In this document: piece by piece, positions 1 to 9,049 of the stretch | Layout of the letters: every line of letters starts with the position of its first letter | Position numbering within the stretch: position 1 is the stretch's first letter | NCBI GenBank assembly: GCA_902558835.1 | Contig: CACEFK010000003.1 | Span: 58,917-122,916, forward strand | Direction: 5' to 3' | DNA from: an uncultured Pelagibacteraceae bacterium | GTDB lineage: Bacteria > Pseudomonadota > Alphaproteobacteria > Pelagibacterales > Pelagibacteraceae | DNA: 64,000 nt | Notes under the pieces: model-generated | What the model saw: only the letters and a program-made list of their open reading frames with translations | The model's database searches: none | Told to the model about the DNA's origin: nothing | Made by a program: the position numbers and the translations under genes

Positions 1-1
1 A

Positions 2-49
2 TACCAAAATATAGTTGCCGCGGTTAAAGAAGCAGCAACGAAAATGTAA
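2..49 (+). CDS. C-terminal end of a CoxS-like [2Fe-2S] subunit (partial, cut by window edge)
   Basis: Open frame YQNIVAAVKEAATKM* just upstream of the coxL-like gene; matches the usual CoxS C-terminal 'YQNIV.AV..AA' pattern and position. Confidence 0.6.
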   Translation, partial: YQNIVAAVKEAATKM

Positions 50-69
50 TTTTAAGGAGGAAAAAGAAA

Positions 70-2448
70 ATGGCAAGTTTAGTAGGTTCTAGAGTTGAGA
101 GAAAAGAGGATAAAAGATTTTTAACTGGTAAAGGTAGATATACAGCAGATATTAATTTAGCAAATCAAACTTACGCAATTTTTGTTAGATCACCGCATGC
201 AAGAGCATCTATTAAAAAAATAAATATAGATAAAGCTTTAAAATCGTCAGGAGTAGTAAGTATACTTACTGGAAAAGAAATAGCAGATGATAAAATTGGA
301 GGTTTAATTGCGGGTTGGGCAATAAGAAGTGAAGACGGTACAGAAATGAAATGTCCTGGAAACCCTCCGCTAGCTAAAGATAATGTAAATTTTGTTGGAG
401 ATCCTGTTGCAGTTGTAATTGCTGAAAGTTTAGCAGAAGCAAAAGAAGCTGCTGAAAAAGTTGAAGTTGATTACAAAGTATTAAAAGCAGTAACAAGTAC
501 TGCAGATGCCATGAATGGAGATACTATTCATGAAGGAATTGATAAAAATCTTTGTTTTGACTGGTTATTAGGTGACAGACAAAAAGTTAAAGAAGCATTT
601 GATAAGGCTGATAAAGTAATTTCTATTGATATCATAAATAATAGATTAATTCCAAATGCAATGGAGCCAAGAGCATGTGTTGCTGATTACAATGCAGCAT
701 CTGAAGAGATCACTTTATACACAACAAGTCAAAATCCACATTTATCAAGATTGATAATGTCTGCTTTTGGAAATGTAGCTCCTGAACACAAGTTAAGAGT
801 TGTAGCTCCAGATGTTGGTGGTGGTTTTGGTTCTAAAATAAATGTCTATAACGAAGATATTGTTTGTAGCTGGGCAGCTAAAAAAATTAATAGAGCTATT
901 AAGTGGGTTGCAGAAAGATCAGAATCTTTTTTAACTGACATACATGGAAGAGATCATGTTACTCATGCAGAATTAGCAGTAACTAAAGATGGAAAGTTTC
1001 TTGGTTTTAAAAACGAGACCATAGCAAACCTTGGAGCTTATGCTCGAGTATTTGGAACAGTTACTCCAACTTATTTATTTGGACCTTGCGCAACTGGTGT
1101 TTATGAAATTCCAGCAGCTTATACAAATGTCAAAGCCGTATATACAAATACAGCTCCAGTAGATGCTTATAGAGGCGCAGGTAGACCAGAAGCTACATAT
1201 ACAATAGAAAGATTAGTTGAAAAAGCTTCAATGGAATTGGGAATAGATAAAACTGAACTTAGAATAAAAAACTTCCCTACAGCATTTCCTTTTAAACAAA
1301 CTTTAGTTCATACAGTAGATTCTGGTGATTATGTTGCTGGAATGGAAAAGGCAAAACAGATGGCGGACTACAAAGGTTTTGAGGCGAGAAGAAAAGAGTC
1401 TGAAGCAAAAGGAAAACTTAGAGGAATAGGTGTTACCTCATATTTTGAAGCATGTGGTATTGCTCCTTCAGCTGCTGTAATGTCTTTAGGATGTGGAGTT
1501 GGATTATGGGAATCTGCAGAGGTTAGATTTAATCCAACTGGACAAGTTACTGTTTACACAGGTTCACATAGTCATGGACAAAGTCACCAAACAACTTTTG
1601 CTCAAATAGCAGCGGATGAACTAGGTGTTCCAATAGAAAACATAGATATCGTTCATGGTGACACAGACAAAGGAACATTCGGTATGGGAACATACGGTTC
1701 AAGATCTTTAGCTGTTGGTGGTATTGCTATTGTCAATGCTTGTAAAAAAATAGTTGAAAAAGGTAAAAGAGTTACAGCAAAAATGTTAGAGGCAAATCCT
1801 GAAGACGTTGAGTTTAAAGATGGTGAATTTGTTGTTTCTAAATCAAATAAAAAGAAAACAATTGGAGAAGTAGCTTTTGCTTGTTATTTACCTGGTGTAA
1901 GAGATGAAATGAAATCTCCATTGCCAGAAGGTGATGAGCCTGGTTTAAAAGAAACTTCTTTCTATGATCCTTCAAACTTTTCTTTTCCAGCAGGAACACA
2001 TATTGCTGAAGTTGAGATAGACCCTGAAACAGGTCATGTTAAGCTTGAAAAATATACAGCTTGTGATGATTTTGGAAGAATAATTAATCCAATGGTTGTC
2101 GAAGGACAAGTTCATGGTGGTCTTGCTCAAGGTATTGGTCAAGCATTGTATGAAAATGCAGAGTACGATGAAACAGGTCAATTGATGACAGGATCTTATA
2201 TGGATTATACGATGCCACGTGCAGATAATTTTCCTGAGTTTAACATTGGTTATACTTGCACTCATGCAACCACAAATCCTTTAGGAGTTAAAGGTTGTGG
2301 AGAAGCAGGAGCAATAGCAGCACCACCTACTGTGATGAATGCTGTAATTGATGCCTTAGGTGGACAAGAAGTTACTATGCCAGCCACAGCTGAAAAAGTG
2401 TGGAAGGCTTGTAAAAATCTAAAAAAATCTAACGCAAAAGCAGCATAG
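70..2448 (+). CDS. Molybdenum hydroxylase large subunit, aerobic CO dehydrogenase CoxL-like, form II
   Basis: 792 aa; VGGGFGSK and AYRGAGR motifs, RGAGRPEATY, GCGEAGAIAAPP; followed by a FAD subunit and XdhC-like genes. Confidence 0.9.
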   Translation: MASLVGSRVERKEDKRFLTGKGRYTADINLANQTYAIFVRSPHARASIKKINIDKALKSSGVVSILTGKEIADDKIGGLIAGWAIRSEDGTEMKCPGNPPLAKDNVNFVGDPVAVVIAESLAEAKEAAEKVEVDYKVLKAVTSTADAMNGDTIHEGIDKNLCFDWLLGDRQKVKEAFDKADKVISIDIINNRLIPNAMEPRACVADYNAASEEITLYTTSQNPHLSRLIMSAFGNVAPEHKLRVVAPDVGGGFGSKINVYNEDIVCSWAAKKINRAIKWVAERSESFLTDIHGRDHVTHAELAVTKDGKFLGFKNETIANLGAYARVFGTVTPTYLFGPCATGVYEIPAAYTNVKAVYTNTAPVDAYRGAGRPEATYTIERLVEKASMELGIDKTELRIKNFPTAFPFKQTLVHTVDSGDYVAGMEKAKQMADYKGFEARRKESEAKGKLRGIGVTSYFEACGIAPSAAVMSLGCGVGLWESAEVRFNPTGQVTVYTGSHSHGQSHQTTFAQIAADELGVPIENIDIVHGDTDKGTFGMGTYGSRSLAVGGIAIVNACKKIVEKGKRVTAKMLEANPEDVEFKDGEFVVSKSNKKKTIGEVAFACYLPGVRDEMKSPLPEGDEPGLKETSFYDPSNFSFPAGTHIAEVEIDPETGHVKLEKYTACDDFGRIINPMVVEGQVHGGLAQGIGQALYENAEYDETGQLMTGSYMDYTMPRADNFPEFNIGYTCTHATTNPLGVKGCGEAGAIAAPPTVMNAVIDALGGQEVTMPATAEKVWKACKNLKKSNAKAA

Positions 2449-2455
2449 GAGGTTT

Positions 2456-3241
2456 ATGAAAGATTTTAATTATCATTCAGCAAAAGATAGTAAAGAAGCA
2501 TCGAAACTTGCTTCATCTAGTTCTGCTTTTTTAGCAGGAGGAATGACCACTATTCCTTCAATGAAGTTAGGATTAGCTACTTACAAAGATTTAATTGATA
2601 TAAAAAATATCAAAAAATTAAGTGGGATAAAAGTAAGTGGGAAATCAGTTACAATAGGGGCTGCAACTAAACATGTTGAAGTTTCAAATTCTAAAGATGT
2701 AAAAAAAGCAATTCCATCATTATCTAGTTTGGCTGAAGGAATTGGTGATCCTCAAGTTAGAAATAGAGGAACAATAGGAGGGTCAATAGCAAATAATGAT
2801 CCATCAGCAGATTATCCATCAGCATGTATTGCTTTAAACGCTATAATACATACGAACGAAAGAAAAATTGAAGCGGCAAAGTTTTTTAAAGGAATGTTTG
2901 AGACAGCTTTAAAAAAGGGTGAGTTAATAGAAGCCATAGAGTTTCAAATTCCAGAAAAATCTAGCTATCAAAAACATCCTAATCCTGCATCTAGATATGC
3001 AATAGTTGGAGTATATGTAGCTAAACATAAAGGCGATATAAACGTTGCAGTTACTGGTGCAAAATCATGTGTTTATAATGATAAAGAAATGTCGAAAGCT
3101 CTATCGGGTAATTTTTCATCTTCTTCAATAGATGGAATGGATCTAGATAGTTCAGAAATGAACTCTGACATGCATGCTTCTGCAGATTTTAGAGCTAGTT
3201 TAGTTGTCACTCAGGCTAAAAAAGCCGTTGATGCTTGTTAG
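2456..3241 (+). CDS. Molybdenum hydroxylase FAD-binding medium subunit (CoxM-like)
   Basis: AGGMTTIPSMKLG..., IGDPQVRNRGTIGGSIANNDPSADYP FAD-binding motifs. Confidence 0.9.
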   Translation: MKDFNYHSAKDSKEASKLASSSSAFLAGGMTTIPSMKLGLATYKDLIDIKNIKKLSGIKVSGKSVTIGAATKHVEVSNSKDVKKAIPSLSSLAEGIGDPQVRNRGTIGGSIANNDPSADYPSACIALNAIIHTNERKIEAAKFFKGMFETALKKGELIEAIEFQIPEKSSYQKHPNPASRYAIVGVYVAKHKGDINVAVTGAKSCVYNDKEMSKALSGNFSSSSIDGMDLDSSEMNSDMHASADFRASLVVTQAKKAVDAC

Positions 3242-3262
3242 TTAAAAACTATATTTTATCAG

Positions 3263-3592
3263 ATGAAAAATTCATTTGATGAGAAAATATTAGACGAAGC
3301 TAAAGATTGGATTAAGGCTAATCAAAAAGTAGTTTTAGCAACTGTAATTCAAACCTGGGGATCATCACCTAGACAAGTTGGTAGCAGAATGATTGTGAAC
3401 GAAAAAGGAGATTTTTCAGGATCAGTTTCTGGTGGATGTGTAGAATCTGCAGTTGTAAGTGAGTGTCTATCGTTAATTAAAGACAACAAGCCTTGTAAAA
3501 AAATAGAATTTAAAGTTTCGAACGAGAGCGCTTGGGAAGTGGGTCTAGCATGTGGTGGAGAAATAGCGGTATATATTGAGCAGATACACTAA
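3263..3592 (+). CDS. XdhC/CoxI family protein, N-terminal domain only
   Basis: ATVIQTWGSSPRQVGSRMIV...GSVSGGCVESAV...GLACGGEIAVYIE; ends after the first XdhC domain. Confidence 0.85.
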   Translation: MKNSFDEKILDEAKDWIKANQKVVLATVIQTWGSSPRQVGSRMIVNEKGDFSGSVSGGCVESAVVSECLSLIKDNKPCKKIEFKVSNESAWEVGLACGGEIAVYIEQIH

Positions 3593-4272
3593 TGAAAATT
3601 AAAACACTCGAAGAAATATTAAAAAAAAAATCATCAAAAACTGAGTTTGCAATACTTACAAATTTAGAAAATGGTGATAGTGAAATTTATTTACCTGGCA
3701 CTTCTCCAAAAGGAGAATTTTCAAAATATGCTGTTGAAATAGAAAATTTTTTTAAATCAAAAAAAAACGGGGTTATAGAAAATTCAGAGATATTTGTTGA
3801 AACTTATATAAAACCAATAAAAGTAATTATTGTTGGGGCTGTACATATTGCACAATATTTAGTTGATTTTGCAAAAAGTTTAAATTTTGAGATTAGTATT
3901 ATAGATCCAAGAGGATATTTTGCATCCGAGCAAAGATTTCCTGATATTAAAGTTATTAACAAGTGGCCAAAAGAAGCTTTTGAAGAAATTGAAACAAATT
4001 CAAGTACAGCTTTAATAGCTTTAACACATGATCCAAAAATAGATGATCCTGCTTTACAATACGCGTTAAAAAATAAATTTTATTATATTGGAGCACTTGG
4101 TAGTAAAAAAACTCATGAAAACAGATGTCAAAGATTAGCCGAAGCTGGATTTACTAATGATGAAATTAATTCAATTCACGGACCAATTGGAATTAAGCTT
4201 GGTGGAAAATCTGCTCCAGAAATTGCTTTATCTATTATAGCTCAATTAGTATCAGAAACTTATAAAAAGTGA
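3592..4272 (+). CDS. XdhC C-terminal (Rossmann) domain protein
   Basis: IIVGAVHIAQYLVDFAKSLNFEISIIDPRGYFASEQRFP...LTHDPKIDDPAL...YIGALGSKKTHENR...GPIGIKLGGKSAPEIALSI; starts at a TAATG overlap with the previous ORF. Confidence 0.85.
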   Translation: MKIKTLEEILKKKSSKTEFAILTNLENGDSEIYLPGTSPKGEFSKYAVEIENFFKSKKNGVIENSEIFVETYIKPIKVIIVGAVHIAQYLVDFAKSLNFEISIIDPRGYFASEQRFPDIKVINKWPKEAFEEIETNSSTALIALTHDPKIDDPALQYALKNKFYYIGALGSKKTHENRCQRLAEAGFTNDEINSIHGPIGIKLGGKSAPEIALSIIAQLVSETYKK

Positions 4273-4844
4273 TTAAAGCAATATTACTTGCAGCTGGCCA
4301 ATCAAAAAGAATGAAATCAGAAAATAAACTTATTAAGTTATATAAAAATAAACCGTTAATAAATTACTCATTAAATGTATTAACAAAAAGTAAGGTAAAC
4401 AAAATTATTATAGTTCTTGGTCATCAACACAAAGAATTGAAAAAAATAATAAAAAAAAATAAAAAAATTATTTTTACCTATAATAAAAATTACAAAAAAG
4501 GGATGGCCTCTTCTATAAAAATAGGATTAAAAAAAATATCTAAAAACGATAAGGGCTTTATTGTAGCTCAGTCTGATATGCCATTTGTTAAACAATCAGA
4601 TATAAATAAAATTTGTAGATCTATAAAATCTAAAAAATTTTTAATACATGCTTTAAAATATAAAACTAGAGTAGGTAATCCTATTGGTTTTGACAGTTCT
4701 TTAATAAAAAAATTTAAAAATATTAAAGGTCAGTTTGGAGCAAAATTTATGGTTAAAAGGCTCAAAAATAGAACAAATTATATTAAAACTATGAGTATTA
4801 AATCTTTTAAAGATTTTGATAAAGCCTCAGATTTTATATGCTGA
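4269..4844 (+). CDS. MobA/MocA-like molybdenum cofactor nucleotidyltransferase
   Basis: ILLAAGQSKRMKSENKL nucleotidyltransferase signature; position in the Mo hydroxylase cluster. Confidence 0.8.
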   Translation: MIKAILLAAGQSKRMKSENKLIKLYKNKPLINYSLNVLTKSKVNKIIIVLGHQHKELKKIIKKNKKIIFTYNKNYKKGMASSIKIGLKKISKNDKGFIVAQSDMPFVKQSDINKICRSIKSKKFLIHALKYKTRVGNPIGFDSSLIKKFKNIKGQFGAKFMVKRLKNRTNYIKTMSIKSFKDFDKASDFIC

Positions 4845-5408
4845 TCTAGTAATTTTAATTCTAAAAAGTAAAAGAATTATTAAAATAATTAAAAATATAA
4901 GTGGTTTGAAAAATATTGTTTTTGACAGCCAAATATAATGAAGTACGCCAAAAATCCCAATTATATAAATTAATCTATGAATTTTTTTCCAATTTTGTTT
5001 TAACAGTCTAACCATTTTCTCAGATGACGTTACAGCAAGTGGAATTAACAATAGCCAAGCTGAAAATCCTATAAAGATAAACTTCTTTTTTAAGACATCA
5101 TTTATCAGTGGCTCAAAATCAAATCTGTAATCAAGACCAACATAACTTAACATATGAATAGATGCATAAAAAAAAGTAAACAAACCAAGCATTCTTCTAA
5201 ACTTGATCCACTCTACTGATTTTGTGATTTGCTTAAGTGGTGTCATTGAAAGAGTTAAAAGAATAAATATCAAAGTCCATTCTCCAAAGTGATTTATGAT
5301 TCTATCAACAGGCTCTGGACCTAATTGATTAAAAATTATTTGATAAGAAATCACATAAATTGGCCAAAGAGAAAGAAAAAAAACTAGAGTTTTAGAATAT
5401 CTTCTCAA
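4827..5408 (-). CDS. msrQ: MsrQ-like heme-binding membrane subunit
   Basis: Multi-TM protein with the ferric-reductase-like His pattern, directly downstream of the MsrP-like gene. Confidence 0.8.
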   Translation of the reverse strand: MRRYSKTLVFFLSLWPIYVISYQIIFNQLGPEPVDRIINHFGEWTLIFILLTLSMTPLKQITKSVEWIKFRRMLGLFTFFYASIHMLSYVGLDYRFDFEPLINDVLKKKFIFIGFSAWLLLIPLAVTSSEKMVRLLKQNWKKIHRLIYIIGIFGVLHYIWLSKTIFFKPLIFLIILIILLLFRIKITRSAYKI

Positions 5409-5414
5409 TTTAAT

Positions 5415-6320
5415 TTAGAAATTTTTTTTTAAATCCAAACCGCTATAGAGACTTGCAACTTCATCTCCATAACCATTAAACATTAAGGTCTTTACTCTAG
5501 GCGCCCAAACACCTTCACCTATTATTCTTTCAGTTGCTTGAGACCATCTTGGGTGATCAACATTAGGGTTAACATTTGAGTAAAATCCATACTCTCTAGG
5601 TGAAGCCCACATCCATGATGAGGTAGGCATGTTTTCAACAAATTTGATTTTAACAATAGCTTTTGCACTTTTAAAACCATACTTCCATGGAATAAAAATT
5701 CTTAGTGGTGCTCCGTTTTGATTAGGGAGTTTTTTACCATATAAACCTGTCACAACTGTTGTCAAAGGATGCATGGCTTCATCAATTCTTAAACCTTCAT
5801 TGTAAGGCCAGTTTAAAACAGGGTATCTTTGACCTTTCATTTGCGCAGGGTCATATACACTTTCAAATTCAACAAATTTTGCTTTATTAGTTGGATTTAC
5901 TTTTGATAGTAATTTGCTTAAAGAAAAGCCCATCCATGGAATAACCATAGACCAACCCTCAACACATCTTAATCGATATATTCTTTCTTCAGAAATAAAC
6001 ATTTCTGAGATTTCTTCCATAGATAATTTTATTGGTTTTTCAACTTCACCCTCAATAGCTATATCCCAAGGAGTTGTTTTAAATATTTGAGAGTTTCTAT
6101 AAGGATCACTCTTTGATGTTCCAAACTCATAATAATTATTATAAGTCGTTATGTCTTTATAACTCGTTAATTTATCTCTCTCACTTGCTAAAGATTTATT
6201 TAAAAAGGGTATACTAGACATTGCTAATGTGCTTGCACCAAGACCTACAGATTTAATGAAAGATCTTCTTTTTTTATAAATATTCTCTGGTGTAATTTCT
6301 GAATTTTTAAATTTTATCAT
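5415..6320 (-). CDS. msrP: MsrP-like molybdoenzyme catalytic subunit (periplasmic methionine sulfoxide reductase)
   Basis: Tat-like leader (RRSFIKSVGLGAS), RLRCVEGWSMVIPWMGF, PLRIFIPWKYGFKSAK; adjacent msrQ. Confidence 0.88.
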   Translation of the reverse strand: MIKFKNSEITPENIYKKRRSFIKSVGLGASTLAMSSIPFLNKSLASERDKLTSYKDITTYNNYYEFGTSKSDPYRNSQIFKTTPWDIAIEGEVEKPIKLSMEEISEMFISEERIYRLRCVEGWSMVIPWMGFSLSKLLSKVNPTNKAKFVEFESVYDPAQMKGQRYPVLNWPYNEGLRIDEAMHPLTTVVTGLYGKKLPNQNGAPLRIFIPWKYGFKSAKAIVKIKFVENMPTSSWMWASPREYGFYSNVNPNVDHPRWSQATERIIGEGVWAPRVKTLMFNGYGDEVASLYSGLDLKKNF

Positions 6321-6767
6321 TTAATTATTTAGAGATATTCCTTTTAACCACTCACTTTCCTCATTTTCATAATGTTCTTTTTTCCAAATAGGAGATCTTT
6401 TTTTAATTTCTTCAATTATATATCTAGATAACACAAAAGCTTGATCTCTATGTTTACAAGCTACACCAATAATAATGCTTTTTTCTTTTAAACCCACATA
6501 ACCTTTAACATGTTCAATAAATACTGCTTTTTCTTTAATATTTAACTTGTTATCCGCTTCTTCATAAATTTCTTCAAAACTTTTGATAACCATACTTTCT
6601 TTGGCATCATAGGTAATACCAGTAACTGTTTTATTTTCATTTAAATCTCTTACAGTTCCAACAAAATATATTACAGCGCCAAATTTAGATTGATTTAAAA
6701 AATTTTCTGCTTTTAAAATCTCAATCTTCTCATTTTTTGAAGTATCAATAATTTTGGTATGTAGCAT
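6321..6767 (-). CDS. moaE: Molybdopterin synthase large subunit MoaE
   Basis: GAVIYFVGTVRDLNENKTVTGITYDAKESM...HRDQAFVLSRYIIEEIKKRSPIWKKEHYE; moaD adjacent. Confidence 0.88.
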   Translation of the reverse strand: MLHTKIIDTSKNEKIEILKAENFLNQSKFGAVIYFVGTVRDLNENKTVTGITYDAKESMVIKSFEEIYEEADNKLNIKEKAVFIEHVKGYVGLKEKSIIIGVACKHRDQAFVLSRYIIEEIKKRSPIWKKEHYENEESEWLKGISLNN

Positions 6768-7036
6768 TAACCGCCTCCTATAGGAGGTATAATGCTAAAG
6801 TTTTGTTTTTTAACTATTTTATAATTGTCTGAGACAATTTTATCATCAGACGAACAAAAAGCTGATGATTTTATAATTTTTTTGAAAGACTCATTTCCTT
6901 TAAATTTAATATCAATAAACTCTATCATTTGGTTTCTAAGATCTTTTATTGAGGAATTTTCAATTAATTCAAAGTCTAAATGGGATTTAGTACTAAATTC
7001 TCTAGCTGCGCCAAATAGTTCAACTGATATTTTCAT
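6767..7036 (-). CDS. moaD: Molybdopterin synthase small subunit MoaD
   Basis: 89 aa beta-grasp-like protein ending ...IPPIGGG (C-terminal GG); adjacent to moaE and moaC. Confidence 0.85.
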   Translation of the reverse strand: MKISVELFGAAREFSTKSHLDFELIENSSIKDLRNQMIEFIDIKFKGNESFKKIIKSSAFCSSDDKIVSDNYKIVKKQNFSIIPPIGGG

Positions 7037-7581
7037 TAAAAAATATTTTTTAAAAAATCTGGGAGACCATCAGGGTTTTTCCATAATCCACTTTTTCCAC
7101 CTTCTTTAACTAATAATTTTACGTTATCAATTTTAAGATGTGGATTTACTATTTTGCTTAAATCATAAATTGTAATTAAGGCAGAATTAACACCCATTAT
7201 AGCTTCCATTTCAACACCTGTTTTTGCTACTGCAGAAACGACACAAAAAACTTCTAATGAACTGTCTAATTCATTCATAATTATTTTAGTAGCCGTATGG
7301 TCAATTGGAAGTGGGTGACATAAAGGAATAAGTTCACTTGTTTTTTTTACACCCAATACAGCAGATACCTCAGCTAAGGTAATTGGGTCTCCTTTAGGCA
7401 TTTTCTTATTTTTAATTAGATCAAAAACTTCTTTTCCAACATAAATTTTACCTGACGCAAGTGCTCTTCTAAAAGTTTCTTTTTTTGAAGAAACATCAAC
7501 CATATTAAAAGAATTTTTTTGAAATATTTCTTTCGCCCAATCTTTAAGATCTTCTTTATTTATAATTTTTAATTTTGACAT
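7036..7581 (-). CDS. moaC: Cyclic pyranopterin monophosphate synthase MoaC
   Basis: MVDVSSKKETFRRALASGKI...LIPLCHPLPIDH...VEMEAIMGVNSALITIYDL. Confidence 0.92.
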   Translation of the reverse strand: MSKLKIINKEDLKDWAKEIFQKNSFNMVDVSSKKETFRRALASGKIYVGKEVFDLIKNKKMPKGDPITLAEVSAVLGVKKTSELIPLCHPLPIDHTATKIIMNELDSSLEVFCVVSAVAKTGVEMEAIMGVNSALITIYDLSKIVNPHLKIDNVKLLVKEGGKSGLWKNPDGLPDFLKNIF

Positions 7582-8567
7582 TAGCCACCTGTAGTAGATA
7601 AATTTTTAGTTAAACCAGTTTCACCAAGTTCTAAATAATGTGATTCTTTTTTAAATTTCATTTGTCCCATAATGAGATCTTGCAATTCATCTATTTGATC
7701 ATCTTTTTGCAATAAATGTCTTATACTTATTCCAGTATTGCCAAATAGGCATAATCTAAGATCTCCTCTTGATGTAATTCTTAATCTATTACAACTTCTA
7801 CAAAAATCTTTAGAATAGGGTGCTATAATTCCAAATTTCCCTTTATATTCTGGATTGATATAATTTAATGACGGTCCTGCATCCTTACCTAGGGTTTGGT
7901 AAATCCAATTGTTTTTATTTAAATATTCTTTGAAGATTTTTGAAGATACATGGTATTTTTTAAAATAATCCAGGTTATCTCCAGTTTGCATTAATTCTAT
8001 ATATCTAAAATCTACTTTGTTCTTTTTAATAAATTCTCCCCAAGTCTCAAAATCTTTGTCTGATGCATTTATTCCATTTAAAAGAACTGCATTAATCTTA
8101 ATATTTTCAAAATTTAAATCTTGTAGGATATTAATTCCTTTTAAAATCTCTGGTAATCGATCATGACCTGTAACATTTTTGAATGTATTTCTATCCAGAC
8201 TATCAATGCTAATATTAATACCATTTATCCCACTATCTACTAACATCTTTGCTTTTTTGTCTAAATGATAACCGTTTGTGGTAATTACAACTTTTTTTAT
8301 TCCAGCTTCATGTTTTAAGATTTTAATTATTTCAAAAAAATCATTTCTTACTGTTGGTTCACCGCCAGTAAGTCTTATTTTATTTACACCTAATTTTGAA
8401 AAAACTTTTGCGAGACGTCTTATTTCATCAAGATGAAGAAATTTTCTATTGTCACTTTTATCGATTTGATAACCATTAGGTAAACAATACCCACACTTAA
8501 AATTACAAACATCTGTAATTGAAAGTCTTATATATGGAAATGTTCTACCGAAACTATCTATAAGCAT
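7581..8567 (-). CDS. moaA: GTP 3',8-cyclase MoaA (radical SAM)
   Basis: CNFKCGYC, RLTGGEPTVRNDF, FCRSCNRLRITSRGDLRLCLF second cluster, C-terminal GG. Confidence 0.93.
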   Translation of the reverse strand: MLIDSFGRTFPYIRLSITDVCNFKCGYCLPNGYQIDKSDNRKFLHLDEIRRLAKVFSKLGVNKIRLTGGEPTVRNDFFEIIKILKHEAGIKKVVITTNGYHLDKKAKMLVDSGINGINISIDSLDRNTFKNVTGHDRLPEILKGINILQDLNFENIKINAVLLNGINASDKDFETWGEFIKKNKVDFRYIELMQTGDNLDYFKKYHVSSKIFKEYLNKNNWIYQTLGKDAGPSLNYINPEYKGKFGIIAPYSKDFCRSCNRLRITSRGDLRLCLFGNTGISIRHLLQKDDQIDELQDLIMGQMKFKKESHYLELGETGLTKNLSTTGG

Positions 8568-8639
8568 TTTTTTTTTTATTATTTTTATCTTAATAAAAAA
8601 AAATACTAACTTCTAGTCTTAGAACCTTTCATTAAAGTT

Positions 8640-8963
8640 TTATTTTCCAACTGGTCGATAAGAAGATGCAGCTTTTGCAGCTTTTTCTGCAGCTTTGTTA
8701 AAATCAACAGCTTCCATGATATTCATGTCTTCAATTGTGCCAGTTGATTGCATTAACATCTTCATACCTGCCATAGTTTCAAAATCTGATCCTTCAATAA
8801 TAGCTATGAAATCATATGCTCCTCTAAGAGTCATCATTTCTATAAGTTTTCCACCAGCAGCTTCAGTTATTTTTTTTGCAGCTTCTTGTCTATTATCTGA
8901 AGGGTTCTTAACGAAACCAGCAAGACCTTGAGTTGAGTATTTACCTAGTACAACAAACTTCAT
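8640..8963 (-). CDS. GYD domain protein
   Basis: MKFVVLGKYSTQGLAGFVKNPSDNRQEAAKKITEAAGGKLIEMMTLRGAYDFIAIIE pattern. Confidence 0.75.
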   Translation of the reverse strand: MKFVVLGKYSTQGLAGFVKNPSDNRQEAAKKITEAAGGKLIEMMTLRGAYDFIAIIEGSDFETMAGMKMLMQSTGTIEDMNIMEAVDFNKAAEKAAKAASSYRPVGK

Positions 8964-9049
8964 TATTCCTCCTTTTTTATATTTAAATTATAACAAAATT
9001 CGCATTTGTTAAAAATGATTTAGGATTAATATGGTTTGAAAATGATTAA

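Noticed and set aside
1972-2265. Antisense ORF under coxL, and similar antisense ORFs (e.g. 6825..7109, 13979..14194, 15655..15981, 22530..22841, 27998..28282, 61547..61801)
   Set aside because: They lie opposite strongly supported genes and show no family signature; expected shadow ORFs in AT-rich DNA.
3580-3600. XdhC split as an assembly frameshift
   Set aside because: Stop/start overlap is clean and both halves have complete domain boundaries; kept as a genuine split, pending comparison.
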